DNA of 64,000 bases from Caenibius tardaugens NBRC 16725 (GCF_003860345.1 NZ_CP034179.1:620001-684000), one strand, 5' to 3'. Counted from the stretch's first letter, positions 35,054-43,702 are shown. A program made the numbers and translations. The notes: generated by a model not told the origin, from the letters alone.

Positions 35054-35940
35054 CAAACGTTCTCCCGCCCGGCCGCATGCGCCTGCAAAAACGGCAGGAT
35101 AGCAGCGTTGAACCGCGCGTTATCATCACCAGCGATCATGTGGCGTGCTCCCGGAATTTCGGCCTGCGCGATATGCGGCAGGGCCTGTTTCAAGTGATCC
35201 ATTGTCTCACGGCTGAGGACATCGCTTTCGCTGCCCCGCACGACCAGCATGGGGGCATCAATCTGCGCCGCCGCAGCCATCAGGCGGGCTTCCACTTTCG
35301 CCCTGTCCCACGCCTGCTTCTTGCCCACGTCCATGAAGGCAGGGTCCCAATGCCAGTAATAGCGCCCGTCAGGCTGTTGCCGCAGGTTCTTGAGCAGCCC
35401 TTCCGGCCGGGACGCGCGCCCGGGATTGCGCGAATAGTTCGCCACCGCCTCAGCCGCTTGTTCCAGCGTATCGAAGCCCCCCATCGTATCCCGCATGAAG
35501 GTGCCAACCCGGTCGGTACCGCGCGCTTCCATGCGCGGCGCGATGTCGACCAGTACCATTGCCGCGCACGGCGCCCGGGGTTCTTCCCCACATGCGAGCA
35601 AGGCGGTGATTCCCCCGAGCGAAGCCCCTACAATCACCGGCGGCCGTGACATCATGCCCACCAGAACACGAATATCGGCTGCAAAATGATCGAGCGTGTA
35701 ATCCCCTTGCGGGCACCAGCTGCTCTGCCCATGGCCGCGCATATCAACGGCATAGACGGTGAACGCCCCTTCCCCGGCACCTGCCTGCGCCGCGAGACTT
35801 TGCGCCGTTCCCCGCCACGACCAGCGGGTTTGCCCACCACCGTGCAGGAGAATAACGGGCGCACCATTTTCCGGGCCATAGCGATCGGCCTGAAGCGTCA
35901 CATCCTGTGCGACGGGGAATGCAACTGTGACAGCCTCCAT
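35053..35940 (-). CDS. Alpha/beta-fold hydrolase
   Basis: A 295-residue hydrolase with oxyanion segment LLHGGGQTRWSW, nucleophile elbow GASLGG (Ser), an acidic residue in VVRGSESDVLS and the catalytic His in GARHMIAGDDNARF. It is the first gene of the igr-like operon, which is not typical of the actinobacterial version. It may hydrolyse an ester or amide conjugate or a CoA thioester. I chose ATG 35940, after a GTAGAGAG site; the open frame upstream to 36018 is only the 13-bp repeat array read through. Confidence 0.85.
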   Translation of the reverse strand: MEAVTVAFPVAQDVTLQADRYGPENGAPVILLHGGGQTRWSWRGTAQSLAAQAGAGEGAFTVYAVDMRGHGQSSWCPQGDYTLDHFAADIRVLVGMMSRPPVIVGASLGGITALLACGEEPRAPCAAMVLVDIAPRMEARGTDRVGTFMRDTMGGFDTLEQAAEAVANYSRNPGRASRPEGLLKNLRQQPDGRYYWHWDPAFMDVGKKQAWDRAKVEARLMAAAAQIDAPMLVVRGSESDVLSRETMDHLKQALPHIAQAEIPGARHMIAGDDNARFNAAILPFLQAHAAGRENV

Positions 35941-35956
35941 CTCTCTACCCAATTCA

Positions 35957-36033
35957 TTCTGGCCAATTTCTTCGACCAACTTTTCCGACCAACTTTTCCG
36001 ACCAACTTTTCCGACCAACTTTTCTGGCCAATT
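35957..36033. repeat. 12-bp direct repeats bracketing the tandem array
   Basis: TTCTGGCCAATT is present at 35957-35968 and again at 36022-36033, on either side of the four-copy array. The second copy overlaps the last 3 bases of the array. The core TGGCCA is itself a palindrome and recurs in other promoter regions of the window. Confidence 0.9.
35973..36024. repeat. Four perfect 13-bp tandem repeats upstream of the igr-like operon
   Basis: CGACCAACTTTTC occurs four times head to tail at 35973, 35986, 35999 and 36012, with no mismatch. The array begins 33 bp upstream of the first gene of the operon and probably lies in its 5' leader. The 13-bp period does not fit the DNA helix repeat, so neighbouring copies would face different sides of the DNA. 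Confidence 0.97.
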
Positions 36034-36148
36034 ATATCTCTGGACGCCTTGCGTCGGTTACCAGGCAAACGGTAGAGTACCGCATCCGGAGCAACAAGCA
36101 GCGGCACCGCTAGCCCGCAGGGTTTTGGCTCTAACCGTAAATTTGGCC

Positions 36149-36177
36149 TTTATACTAAATTTCAATTCGGCAGTCAG
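36149..36177 (-). promoter_or_regulatory. Candidate sigma-70 promoter of the igr-like operon
   Basis: Read on the minus strand, CTGACT (36177-36172) and TATAAA (36154-36149) are separated by 17 bp, a fair -35/-10 pair. Transcription would start near 36142 and give a leader of about 200 bases that includes the 13-bp repeat array. The rest of the 35941-36323 gap shows AT-rich sequence (taaattt motifs) but nothing else I recognise. Confidence 0.35.
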
Positions 36178-36323
36178 TGAGCAACAAAACATCCGGTTCC
36201 CTTTCGCCGGTTTCCCCTTGACGGGAGAACGGGGATAGACCGCAATCGGGCAAGGCCGCAGCACGTGTAAACGCATGGCTGCGGATCGCTTCAGTCAAAC
36301 CACTCGGAGAGGATTTTCGACAG

Positions 36324-37079
36324 ATGAACGACATACAAGGCAAGGTCGCATTGGTAACCGGTGCTGGCGGCGGGATAGGCCGTGCCACGGCACAGCTCTT
36401 CGCCACACGTGGCGCAAAAGTCGTTGTCGCCGATTTTCAGGCCGATGCCGGCAACGAAACGGTCGCGCTGATCACGGCCGCCGGGGGTACCGCCAGCTTT
36501 GTGGCTTGCGATGTATCGGTGCCGGAACAGGTCGCGGCGCTCGTCCAGCAGGTAGTCGCGCTCTATGGCGGTCTGGACTATGCGGTGAACAATGCCGGTA
36601 TCGACCCGGAATTCGCCCCGGTGGCAGACTGGTCACTCGAACATTTCGACCGCATCATGGGCATCAACTTGCGCGGGGTCTTCCTGTGCCTGAAGGAAGA
36701 AATTGCCCTGATGAAGGGCAAGGGCGGCGGTATCGTCAACGTCGGATCGTTCGCGTCCTTCGCCGGGGTTGCGAACAAGCCATCCTATTGCGCCAGCAAG
36801 CATGGCGTACTTGGCCTGACCCGCGCCGCAGCGCTGCAATATGCCCGTGATGGCATCCGCATCAACGCGGTTTGCCCCGGCGCTGTGCAGACGGCCATTC
36901 TGGCGGACAATGTCGGATCCTTGCCCGAAGGCGGGGAGGATATCGTCGCACAAAACCATCCCATCGGCCGGATCGCCACGCCTGAAGAAATCGCGGAATC
37001 GATCTACTGGGCGGCCGTGTCCGCCACCTACATGATCGGGCATGGTCTGATCGTCGACGGGGGCCTCGCCGCAGGGTAA
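36324..37079 (+). CDS. SDR family oxidoreductase (hydroxysteroid-dehydrogenase-like)
   Basis: A 251-residue classical SDR with all motifs in place: TGAGGGIG, VVADF (acidic residue favouring NAD), CDVS, NNAGID, catalytic Ser in NVGSFASFAG, YCASK and a C-terminal IVDGGLAAG. Bacterial 3-, 7- and 17-hydroxysteroid dehydrogenases share this form, but the family is too broad to fix the position attacked. It is divergent from the igr-like operon and convergent with two flavin dehydrogenases, a setting that favours a steroid alcohol. Confidence 0.92.
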   Translation: MNDIQGKVALVTGAGGGIGRATAQLFATRGAKVVVADFQADAGNETVALITAAGGTASFVACDVSVPEQVAALVQQVVALYGGLDYAVNNAGIDPEFAPVADWSLEHFDRIMGINLRGVFLCLKEEIALMKGKGGGIVNVGSFASFAGVANKPSYCASKHGVLGLTRAAALQYARDGIRINAVCPGAVQTAILADNVGSLPEGGEDIVAQNHPIGRIATPEEIAESIYWAAVSATYMIGHGLIVDGGLAAG

Positions 37080-37101
37080 GCCGGGCACAACCGGGTATAA
37101 G

Positions 37102-37130
37102 AAAAGGGCGGCCCCGGGGCCGCCCTTTTT
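37102..37130. terminator. Bidirectional intrinsic terminator
   Basis: AAAAGGGCGGCCCC (37102-37115) and its exact complement GGGGCCGCCCTTTT form a 14-bp perfect stem with A- and T-tracts at the two ends. It sits 22 bp past the SDR stop codon and 24 bp before the end of the convergent flavoprotein gene, so it can serve both transcripts. Confidence 0.92.
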
Positions 37131-37154
37131 CAGTACGGATGCCGACCGATCGGA

Positions 37155-38864
37155 TCAGACATTGGCCTTGGCCACGTGCCGCGCCGCGCGCCGCCCGGAA
37201 TAGACACAATCGGCATAAGACAGCCCGCTGACATATGTCTGCGACGCGATCCCGACCGCCGTGCGGCCCGCAGCGTAAAGCCCCGGTATCGGCCTGCCAT
37301 CCTGATCGAGCACCAGCCCGCTTTCTTCCTCGATCCGCAAACCGCCGAAAGAAATCACCGGCAAAGGTAGGAACCGGCTCTCTACCGAAATGTCCATCGC
37401 GTAATAGGGACCGCTTTCCAGCGGCTTCATATCGGCGATATCCTTGTCGAAGGTATCCGCTTCTTCGCCCCGTGCAGCCCGATTGTAAGCCTCGATCGTG
37501 GCCCGCAAAGTGGCGGCATCAAAGCCCACCTTTTGGGCCAGTTCCTCTATCGTCCCCGCCTTCTGATAATTGAACATCAGGTTGAGCAAGGTGACATCGC
37601 GCTGAAATGGCACGAGAATCGGGTCCATCGCCTGCTTGAACGCCGCCTTGCGCGCGGCAGCATCGTACACGACATAGGCCACGCCCCCCTGATGATCACC
37701 GATGTGTTCGCCCAGTGTCGCACCATAGACGGTTTCGTCGACGAAGCGTTCACCCTTGCGGTTGACCACGATCGCGTTCGCCCAGGCTTTCGGCGGATTG
37801 ATGAAGCGCCACGCGCTGATCTTGCCCATCAGCGCGGTCTGCCCGCCAACCGACTTGCCAAGATAAATCCCCGCCCCCTGATCACCGAGCGTGCCGTTGG
37901 GCATACCCTTGGCATAATCGGGCGCGTGTTCTTCCACCATTTTCGGGTTCATAATGAAACCGCCGGTGCTGAGCAGCAGCCCTTCGCGCGCACGAATCCA
38001 GCGCGTTTCCCGGCCATGGGATTCAATCGCCATGGCTTTCTTCAGATAGTGGTTGCCGATCCCGATTGTGATCGAGGCAAAGGGCAAGGCTGGCGGCAAC
38101 ATGGCCAGAAACGTGTTGGCGCGCGCGATATAACGGCTGAACTTGCGCGCATCCGCGCTATCCTTCGGGATCGAGAGAATCTTGACCCCGATCACCCGGC
38201 CCGTGCTGTCCACGGCCAATTGCCGCGCTTCGGAATAACGGTGAAACACCAGCCCCAGCTTCAAGGCGGAATCGCGCAGCGGGTCGTAGATCGCCGAGCC
38301 AAGCCCCCAGGCCTTCTTGCCGTTGCGCATAAAGGCGCGATGCCCGCGCGCCGCCGGCTTTGCGCGTTTTTTGTAACTGGAAACCAGCGTATTATCTGGG
38401 TGATACAGGAAACGGTCGAGCGGTGGATAAGACGCCTTTTCCTTCCACACGGCGGAGTTCAGCTTCCCCCCATGCTCCAGAATCCAGTCAACCGTTGGCA
38501 CGGATTCGGCCACGAACTTACGCAGCGTTGCATCGGAGACGACATCGCCCGCCTCGATCTTGAGATATTTGTACATCTCTTCCGGCGTATCGTCTTCGCC
38601 CGCTTCCTTCTGGATCACTGTGCCACCGCCAGCATAGAAAATCCCGCCATTGGCGGCAGTCGACCCGCCGCCTTCATAACGATCGACGGCAATAACGCGC
38701 ACCCCGCGTTCCACCGCTTCGAGCGCGGCGGCAACCCCTGCGCCACCCAGACCAACAACCACCAGATCGGCGGTCTCATCCCATGGATGGGAATCGGGAT
38801 CGGCGATCACCAACGGATCTTCGATTTCCAGCCCCAGTTCGCGGGCCTTCTCGGCGACTGTCAT
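37155..38864 (-). CDS. FAD-binding dehydrogenase (KstD / fumarate-reductase flavoprotein superfamily)
   Basis: A 569-residue flavoprotein with the dinucleotide loop VVGLGGAGVAAALEA, followed by GGGSTAANGGIFYAGGGT as in the FAD_binding_2 family. It ends in GLYAAGRTAVG and SGLSYADCVYSGRRAARH instead of the GATIGPAMTFG end of true delta-1 dehydrogenases. A delta-4-(5alpha or 5beta)-ketosteroid dehydrogenase, as known from bile-salt and androgen degraders, is a reasonable guess; other ene-dehydrogenations are possible. It follows the KstD-like gene by 52 bp in the same direction, so the two form an operon. Confidence 0.85.
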   Translation of the reverse strand: MTVAEKARELGLEIEDPLVIADPDSHPWDETADLVVVGLGGAGVAAALEAVERGVRVIAVDRYEGGGSTAANGGIFYAGGGTVIQKEAGEDDTPEEMYKYLKIEAGDVVSDATLRKFVAESVPTVDWILEHGGKLNSAVWKEKASYPPLDRFLYHPDNTLVSSYKKRAKPAARGHRAFMRNGKKAWGLGSAIYDPLRDSALKLGLVFHRYSEARQLAVDSTGRVIGVKILSIPKDSADARKFSRYIARANTFLAMLPPALPFASITIGIGNHYLKKAMAIESHGRETRWIRAREGLLLSTGGFIMNPKMVEEHAPDYAKGMPNGTLGDQGAGIYLGKSVGGQTALMGKISAWRFINPPKAWANAIVVNRKGERFVDETVYGATLGEHIGDHQGGVAYVVYDAAARKAAFKQAMDPILVPFQRDVTLLNLMFNYQKAGTIEELAQKVGFDAATLRATIEAYNRAARGEEADTFDKDIADMKPLESGPYYAMDISVESRFLPLPVISFGGLRIEEESGLVLDQDGRPIPGLYAAGRTAVGIASQTYVSGLSYADCVYSGRRAARHVAKANV

Positions 38865-38916
38865 TCCTTATCCTCTCACATCACAATTCTTGTCGGGGGC
38901 GCGGAAACACCCCAGC

Positions 38917-40641
38917 TTATTCCGGCAAGGCGCGTCCGGCATCGCGGGCGATCCGCCGCGCGGCGACAAAGCCAAACGTCATAGCCGGGCCGATTGTCGC
39001 GCCTGCACCGGGGTAGGAATACCCCATGACCGAGGCGGAGACATTCCCGATGGCGTACAATCCTGCAATGGGCCGACCATCCTTGTCGACGACCCTGGCT
39101 TCGGCATCGGTTTCAATGCCGCCATTGGTGCCGATATCGCCCGGATAGATCGTCATCGCATAGTAAGGCGCCTTGTCGAGCGGCTTGAGATTGGGGTTCG
39201 GCTTCCTGCGCGGATCGCCGTAGTAGCGATCATAGGCATCCCGTCCGCGATGGAAATCAGGGTCTTCACCCCGCGTGGCATTGGCGTTGAAGCGCGCAAT
39301 CGTCTGCTCCAGATTGTCGGGGCTGACGCCGATCTTCCCGGCCAGCTCCCGCCAGCTGGATGCCTTGTGCAGCATCTGCCGCACCGGCTTGCTCAACAGG
39401 GCATCGCCGCCGACCGGCATCACCGGGCCCATGGGATACTTGCCGCGATATTCGGCATCGAACAGGATGAAGGATGGGACCGTACCCGCCCCGGGCCGGT
39501 CATTCTCCACCATTTCACGTCCAACGATATGATAGGATGCCGCTTCGTTCAGATAGCGCTGCCCCGCCTGATTGACGATAATCGTACCCGGCAGGGCCCG
39601 TTCGAAATGCAGGGGCCGGGCGCGATCTTCGCCCGGAACCGTCACCGACGGAGACCACCAGACCGAATCCATATGCGACGTCGCAGCGCCCACACGCAGT
39701 GCGGCCTCCAGCGCGTCACCAGTGTTCGACGGCGCCGCCGCGCTCCAGTCCGGGTCAGGGCTCTTGTTGAGATAGCGCATGCGCAAGGCGCGATTGCGTT
39801 CAAAACCCCCAGCCGCCAGCACCACGCCATGGCGGGCGCGAATGCGGATCGAGCGGCCATCGCGCTGCGCCTCCACACCCACGATACGGCCGCCTTCTTC
39901 AATCAGATCGGAAAGCGGCGTGTTGCACCACAATTGCCCGCCCGCATCCTCCAGCGACAGGCGGCACCGCGCGAGAAGCGCGTTGCCGAAAGCCAGAAAA
40001 CGCGACCGTTTTGATTTCAGGCGCCCCTTGATATCGAACACATACCGCGACACCACTTTGGCAAATGCCCGTTTCCAGCCCGGCCCGCGCGTGATCATCG
40101 GCGCGGATTCGATCATGGTCCAGGGAATGCGCCCGAACAGTTGGGTGCTGGGGTGCGACATCCGCATATGTTCGAAAGGCGCCCCCAGATCGCGCGAATG
40201 AAACGGCAGCGGTTCGTGCGTGCGGTACCCCATTTTCCCGCCGGGCAGATCTGCGTGATAATCGGTATAGCCAATCGCGCGGAAGTGAACCCGGCTGTGC
40301 GCACGCAGCCAGCGCATCATCACGCGCCCTTCCCGCACGAAGGCTCGAATGCGATCATCGCTGACATTGCCAGCCAGCGCCTTGATATATTCGTAGCCTT
40401 CTTCCTCGCTATCGGGCTGCCCCTGTTCCGCGGCATAATCGCTGGCGATGATCCAGGTGCCGCCACCCGATGTCGCCGAAGTTCCGCCGAACAGCGGGTC
40501 CTTCTCGATCACCAGCGTGCGCAGGCCCGCGCTTGCCGCCACAATCCCGGAGACCAGCCCCCCTGCCCCGGAACCCACGACGACGACGTCAAAGTCTTCA
40601 TCCCAGCCGTTTTCGGTACCCACAGGTGCCTGTTCGCTCAT
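38917..40641 (-). CDS. kstD: 3-Ketosteroid delta-1-dehydrogenase family flavoprotein
   Basis: The 574-residue protein has the FAD loop VVVGSGAGGLVSGIVAA, FGGTSATSGGGTWI, and the C-terminal KstD signatures PYYAMTIYPGDIGTNGG and SVMGYSYPGAGATIGPAMTF. In KstD the Tyr and Gly of the first signature (Tyr487/Gly491 in the Rhodococcus enzyme, from memory) bind the 3-keto group. The enzyme desaturates C1-C2 of ring A, which together with 9alpha-hydroxylation opens ring B. ATG 40641 has GGGAG 5 bp upstream; a GTG at 40647 is the alternative. Functional assignment is to family; the exact steroid is open. Confidence 0.88.
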   Translation of the reverse strand: MSEQAPVGTENGWDEDFDVVVVGSGAGGLVSGIVAASAGLRTLVIEKDPLFGGTSATSGGGTWIIASDYAAEQGQPDSEEEGYEYIKALAGNVSDDRIRAFVREGRVMMRWLRAHSRVHFRAIGYTDYHADLPGGKMGYRTHEPLPFHSRDLGAPFEHMRMSHPSTQLFGRIPWTMIESAPMITRGPGWKRAFAKVVSRYVFDIKGRLKSKRSRFLAFGNALLARCRLSLEDAGGQLWCNTPLSDLIEEGGRIVGVEAQRDGRSIRIRARHGVVLAAGGFERNRALRMRYLNKSPDPDWSAAAPSNTGDALEAALRVGAATSHMDSVWWSPSVTVPGEDRARPLHFERALPGTIIVNQAGQRYLNEAASYHIVGREMVENDRPGAGTVPSFILFDAEYRGKYPMGPVMPVGGDALLSKPVRQMLHKASSWRELAGKIGVSPDNLEQTIARFNANATRGEDPDFHRGRDAYDRYYGDPRRKPNPNLKPLDKAPYYAMTIYPGDIGTNGGIETDAEARVVDKDGRPIAGLYAIGNVSASVMGYSYPGAGATIGPAMTFGFVAARRIARDAGRALPE

Positions 40642-40814
40642 GTCCACTCCCGCGATTATTGCAGGGGGTTAGGTCACCCGAAGGGCTGCGATCAATCTCT
40701 CCGCAAAATGCCGCGCGGGTAAATGGCCAGATCGCAAAAGCATCCGGCATCGCGGCAGCTTGAAACCGCCCGTTCGCGTGCGATAACCATGGCCAGAGAT
40801 TTGGGAGGATGATG

Positions 40815-41636
40815 ATGGACCTGTGGTCTTACAAGGGTAAACGGTGTGTGGTTGTCGGGTGTTATTCCGGCATTGGCGAGGCGACTGCACGCGAACTGGT
40901 GCGCCTGGGCGGTGAAGTGCATGGATTCGACGTCAAGCCTTCGCCGGTCGACCTTGCGTCCTTCACCACATGCGACTTGCGCAAACGCGACGATATCGAT
41001 GCCGCGCTGGCTGGCATCGCGGGGCCGATCGATGCCCTGTTCTATTGCGCCGGTCTGCCGCAGACCTTCCCGGGGATCGAAGTGGTGCAGGTCAATTTCC
41101 TGAGCGTGCGCTATCTGATCGAACGCGCCCTGCCCAAAATGCAGCGCGGCGGGGCCATCGCGATCATCGCCTCCACGGCTGGCAATGGCTATGTCATGCG
41201 CCTGCCCACGGTTCTGGAAATCGCCGACACGCCGGATTACGATGCCGGTCTGGCCTGGGCGGAAAGCCACCTGCCCGAACTGGGCGATCCCTATGCCTTT
41301 GCCAAGGAAGCCGTCATCGTCTGGGCGCTCCGCCGGTCGCAGACACTGATCGCCGATGGCATCCGGCTCAACCTGCTCAGCCCCGGCCCCACGGTATCGG
41401 GCATGACCAAGGATTTCGAAGCGGTATCCAGCCCCGCGATCATCGACGTCTACACGGCCCCGATCAACCGGCGGTCATCCTCCGCCGAACAGGCCTATCC
41501 GCTGATCTTTCTCAACAGCGATGGGGCGAGCTATGTCAACGGCACCAACTTTATCGCGGATGGCGGATTCACGTCGGGCATGCAGTTCGGGATGATCGAT
41601 CTGGACGGTATGCTGCAAAAGGCCATTTCGGCATGA
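40815..41636 (+). CDS. SDR, 3alpha-hydroxysteroid dehydrogenase/carbonyl reductase-like
   Basis: A 273-residue SDR with cofactor loop GCYSGIGEA, an acidic residue in HGFDVKPS, the abbreviated CDLRKRDD segment, Ser in IIASTAGNG and YAFAK. The N-terminal pattern and the long stretch before the Tyr resemble Comamonas 3alpha-HSD/carbonyl reductase. Three ATGs lie in a row (40809, 40812, 40815); the last is 6 bp from GGGAGG and is taken as the start. Its stop overlaps the next gene's ATG by 4 bp. It is divergent from the KstD-like gene, suggesting it supplies the 3-keto substrate. Confidence 0.9.
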   Translation: MDLWSYKGKRCVVVGCYSGIGEATARELVRLGGEVHGFDVKPSPVDLASFTTCDLRKRDDIDAALAGIAGPIDALFYCAGLPQTFPGIEVVQVNFLSVRYLIERALPKMQRGGAIAIIASTAGNGYVMRLPTVLEIADTPDYDAGLAWAESHLPELGDPYAFAKEAVIVWALRRSQTLIADGIRLNLLSPGPTVSGMTKDFEAVSSPAIIDVYTAPINRRSSSAEQAYPLIFLNSDGASYVNGTNFIADGGFTSGMQFGMIDLDGMLQKAISA

Positions 41637-42016
41637 GCGACAGCGACCGCACCCAACGCGGCGAAGCCCTGTTTGACGCCGTCTATGGCGGCGTCGTCCC
41701 GCTGCCGCCTGCGGAAATCCGCGATGCCTACGTCCACAACACCATCGACCACCTGTTTGGCGAAGTGTGGACACGCGATGTGCTGGATATCCCCCAGCGC
41801 CGCCTGCTGATCCTGGGCGCGGTCATTGCGCTGGGTGAAACCGGCATCGCCGAAATCCAGATTCGCGCGGCACTGGCGAAAGGCGAATTGACTGTGGAAC
41901 AGGTGGAGGAAATCCGCGTCTTCATGGTCAACTATGTCGGCCATCCGCGCATTGCGAACTTTTCCGCCGCCATGGCCCGGGCGATAGCCGCCCATCGGGA
42001 AGCAACGGGCGACTGA
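41633..42016 (+). CDS. Carboxymuconolactone decarboxylase family protein
   Basis: A 127-residue all-helical protein of the CMD/AhpD superfamily, recognised from DIPQRRLLILGAVIALGET and the later EQVEEIRVFMVNYVGHPRI. The AhpD redox CxxC pair is absent, so peroxidase activity is unlikely; the family also holds gamma-lactone decarboxylases. It overlaps the upstream SDR gene by 4 bp (ATGA), so it should act in the same step or the next. The substrate is unknown. Confidence 0.88.
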   Translation: MSDSDRTQRGEALFDAVYGGVVPLPPAEIRDAYVHNTIDHLFGEVWTRDVLDIPQRRLLILGAVIALGETGIAEIQIRAALAKGELTVEQVEEIRVFMVNYVGHPRIANFSAAMARAIAAHREATGD

Positions 42017-42030
42017 GCCAACACAATCAT

Positions 42031-42070
42031 CACGTCATTGCGCCGCGGCACACCCGCCCGCAATGACGTG
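42031..42070. terminator. Hairpin between convergent genes
   Basis: CACGTCATTGCG (42031-42042) and CGCAATGACGTG (42059-42070) are exact complements with a 16-base loop. It lies 14 bp past the CMD stop codon and 13 bp before the end of the convergent ferredoxin gene. There is no U-tract, so termination strength is uncertain. Confidence 0.6.
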
Positions 42071-42083
42071 AGCGAAAGCGCGA

Positions 42084-42401
42084 TCAGGCTTCCTCCGCGA
42101 CTTCGACAACCAGTCCATCCAGAGCATCGGTCACTGTAACCTGACAGCCAAGGCGGCTGGTCGGCCGGGCATTGTCGAGGCCGTCGACCATATCACGCTC
42201 TTCCCCGGTCGGTTGTGGCAGGCGCGCGACCCAGGCATCATCGATATAGACGTGGCAGGTCGCGCAGGAACATATCCCCCCGCACAGACCGACAATGCCC
42301 GGAATGTCATTGCACAGGGCAATTTCCATCAGCGTCATATCAGGGAAGGCATCAACTGTGATCGCATCGCCGTTGACCGGGCGATAAGTTACCTTGGGCA
42401 T
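42084..42401 (-). CDS. Adrenodoxin-type [2Fe-2S] ferredoxin
   Basis: The 105-residue protein has Cys40, Cys46, Cys49 and Cys86, the exact C-x5-C-x2-C-x36-C spacing of adrenodoxin/putidaredoxin-type ferredoxins (GLCGGICSCATCHVY). An extra Cys44 lies inside the loop. These proteins pass electrons from an NADH reductase to a P450. The gene is 7 bp downstream of the P450 gene at 42409-43611, its obvious partner. No ferredoxin reductase is in the window. Confidence 0.95.
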   Translation of the reverse strand: MPKVTYRPVNGDAITVDAFPDMTLMEIALCNDIPGIVGLCGGICSCATCHVYIDDAWVARLPQPTGEERDMVDGLDNARPTSRLGCQVTVTDALDGLVVEVAEEA

Positions 42402-42408
42402 GTCTTGT

Positions 42409-43611
42409 TTACTTTCCGGAAGGCGTGAAAGTCAGAATTTCGCGGGTCAACCCGCGCACCTGCGGGGAATGCATCCGTTCGAGCGAGCTTTCATCCACGG
42501 AGAAATCGCCCAGCGCGGCCAGAATTTCCTCTATCGCGACACGCGCCTCCAGCCGTGCCAAGGCCGCCCCCAGACAGGCATGCAGCCCGCCACCAAATCC
42601 CAGATGATCGCGCGGGTTGCGGCGAATGTCGTAGTCTTCGGCACGATCGAACTTGCGTTCGTCGCGATTGGCGCTGGTGAACAGCAACGCCACTTTCGAA
42701 TTGGCCGGGATCGTCACCCCGTGCAGGGTCACATCGCGCGTGGTGGTGCGCGCCATCATCTGCGTCGGCCCATCGAACCGCATGGTTTCTTCCACCGCGC
42801 TTTCGATCAGCGCGGGATTGTCGCGCAGCAGCGCCGCCTGATCGGGATGGCTATGCAATTGGTAACACATGTTGCCGATCAGCTTGGTGGTGGTCTCGTT
42901 CCCGGCGATCGACAGGATGTAGATGTAACCGATCAGTTCCTCATGCGTCAGACGACCATCGGCCTGCGCATCCATCAGCAGCGCGATAATATCCTCGCGC
43001 CGCGCGCCGCGCGCACGCTCGGCAATGTCGGCGTTGAAGTATTCGTACAAGGCCAGCGTGGCATGCATCCCTTCATCGGGCATGCCGAACACGCCTTCAT
43101 CGCGATGCACGACGGTATCGGTCAGATGCCGCAGGCGGTCTTCATCCTCGCGGGGGAAGCCCAGCAGACGACAGATGATCGCCATGGGCAGCTTCGCCGC
43201 GAAATCGGCAATGATATCAATCCGCCCGCTCGCAAGATGCGGGGCCAGCAACTCGCGCGCCATGGTCCGCACGGCGTCTTCCAGCGGGGCGACCTTAGCC
43301 GGGGTGAACATCCCCGCAATCAGGTGCCGCATCTTGCTGTGAACCGGAGGATCGGTGTTGATCAGCAGTTGGACCTGCGCCTTGAGGTCTTCAAGCGAGG
43401 TTCCGCTGGCACTGGAAAAGGTCTTGAAATCGCGCACGGCAGCGCTGCAATCCTCGTAGCGGGACAGCGCATAGAACCCGAATTTTTCATTGTGAAAGAC
43501 CGGCGCTTCGTCCCGCAGACGGCGATAGGTCGGATAGGGATCATCATGCAGGCTGTAATCGAACGGATCGTAGACGACCGGCGGCAAAGACGAAACGGCG
43601 ACATCAGTCAT
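42409..43611 (-). CDS. Cytochrome P450 (canonical I-helix)
   Basis: A 400-residue P450 with I-helix SIAGNETTTKLIG (normal AGxETT), K-helix EETMRF and heme loop LGFGGGLHACLGAALARLE with Cys near residue 346. Unlike the pair at 3697-6140, its oxygen-activation residues are intact. It is co-transcribed with a dedicated [2Fe-2S] ferredoxin. In size and arrangement it resembles bacterial steroid or terpenoid hydroxylases. Terminal side-chain hydroxylation feeding the ligase would fit but is inference. Confidence 0.95.
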   Translation of the reverse strand: MTDVAVSSLPPVVYDPFDYSLHDDPYPTYRRLRDEAPVFHNEKFGFYALSRYEDCSAAVRDFKTFSSASGTSLEDLKAQVQLLINTDPPVHSKMRHLIAGMFTPAKVAPLEDAVRTMARELLAPHLASGRIDIIADFAAKLPMAIICRLLGFPREDEDRLRHLTDTVVHRDEGVFGMPDEGMHATLALYEYFNADIAERARGARREDIIALLMDAQADGRLTHEELIGYIYILSIAGNETTTKLIGNMCYQLHSHPDQAALLRDNPALIESAVEETMRFDGPTQMMARTTTRDVTLHGVTIPANSKVALLFTSANRDERKFDRAEDYDIRRNPRDHLGFGGGLHACLGAALARLEARVAIEEILAALGDFSVDESSLERMHSPQVRGLTREILTFTPSGK

Positions 43612-43702
43612 GCATAATGCTCCAAGAGAATGGCAAGCCGACCTTGCCTGACCCCAACATTCGGATCACCTCATGTAATGGCAATGAATTCGGCAACCCG
43701 GG

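Noticed and set aside
35957-36033. CRISPR array
   Set aside because: Units are 13 bp, directly abutting, with no spacers and no cas genes nearby.
35941-36107. N-terminal extension of the alpha/beta hydrolase through the 13-bp repeats
   Set aside because: The extension is just the repeat array read in shifting frames (13 is not a multiple of 3), with no family similarity.
37533-38984. 483-codon plus-strand frame opposite the flavoprotein
   Set aside because: It is antisense to an unambiguous FAD dehydrogenase and crosses into its promoter region.
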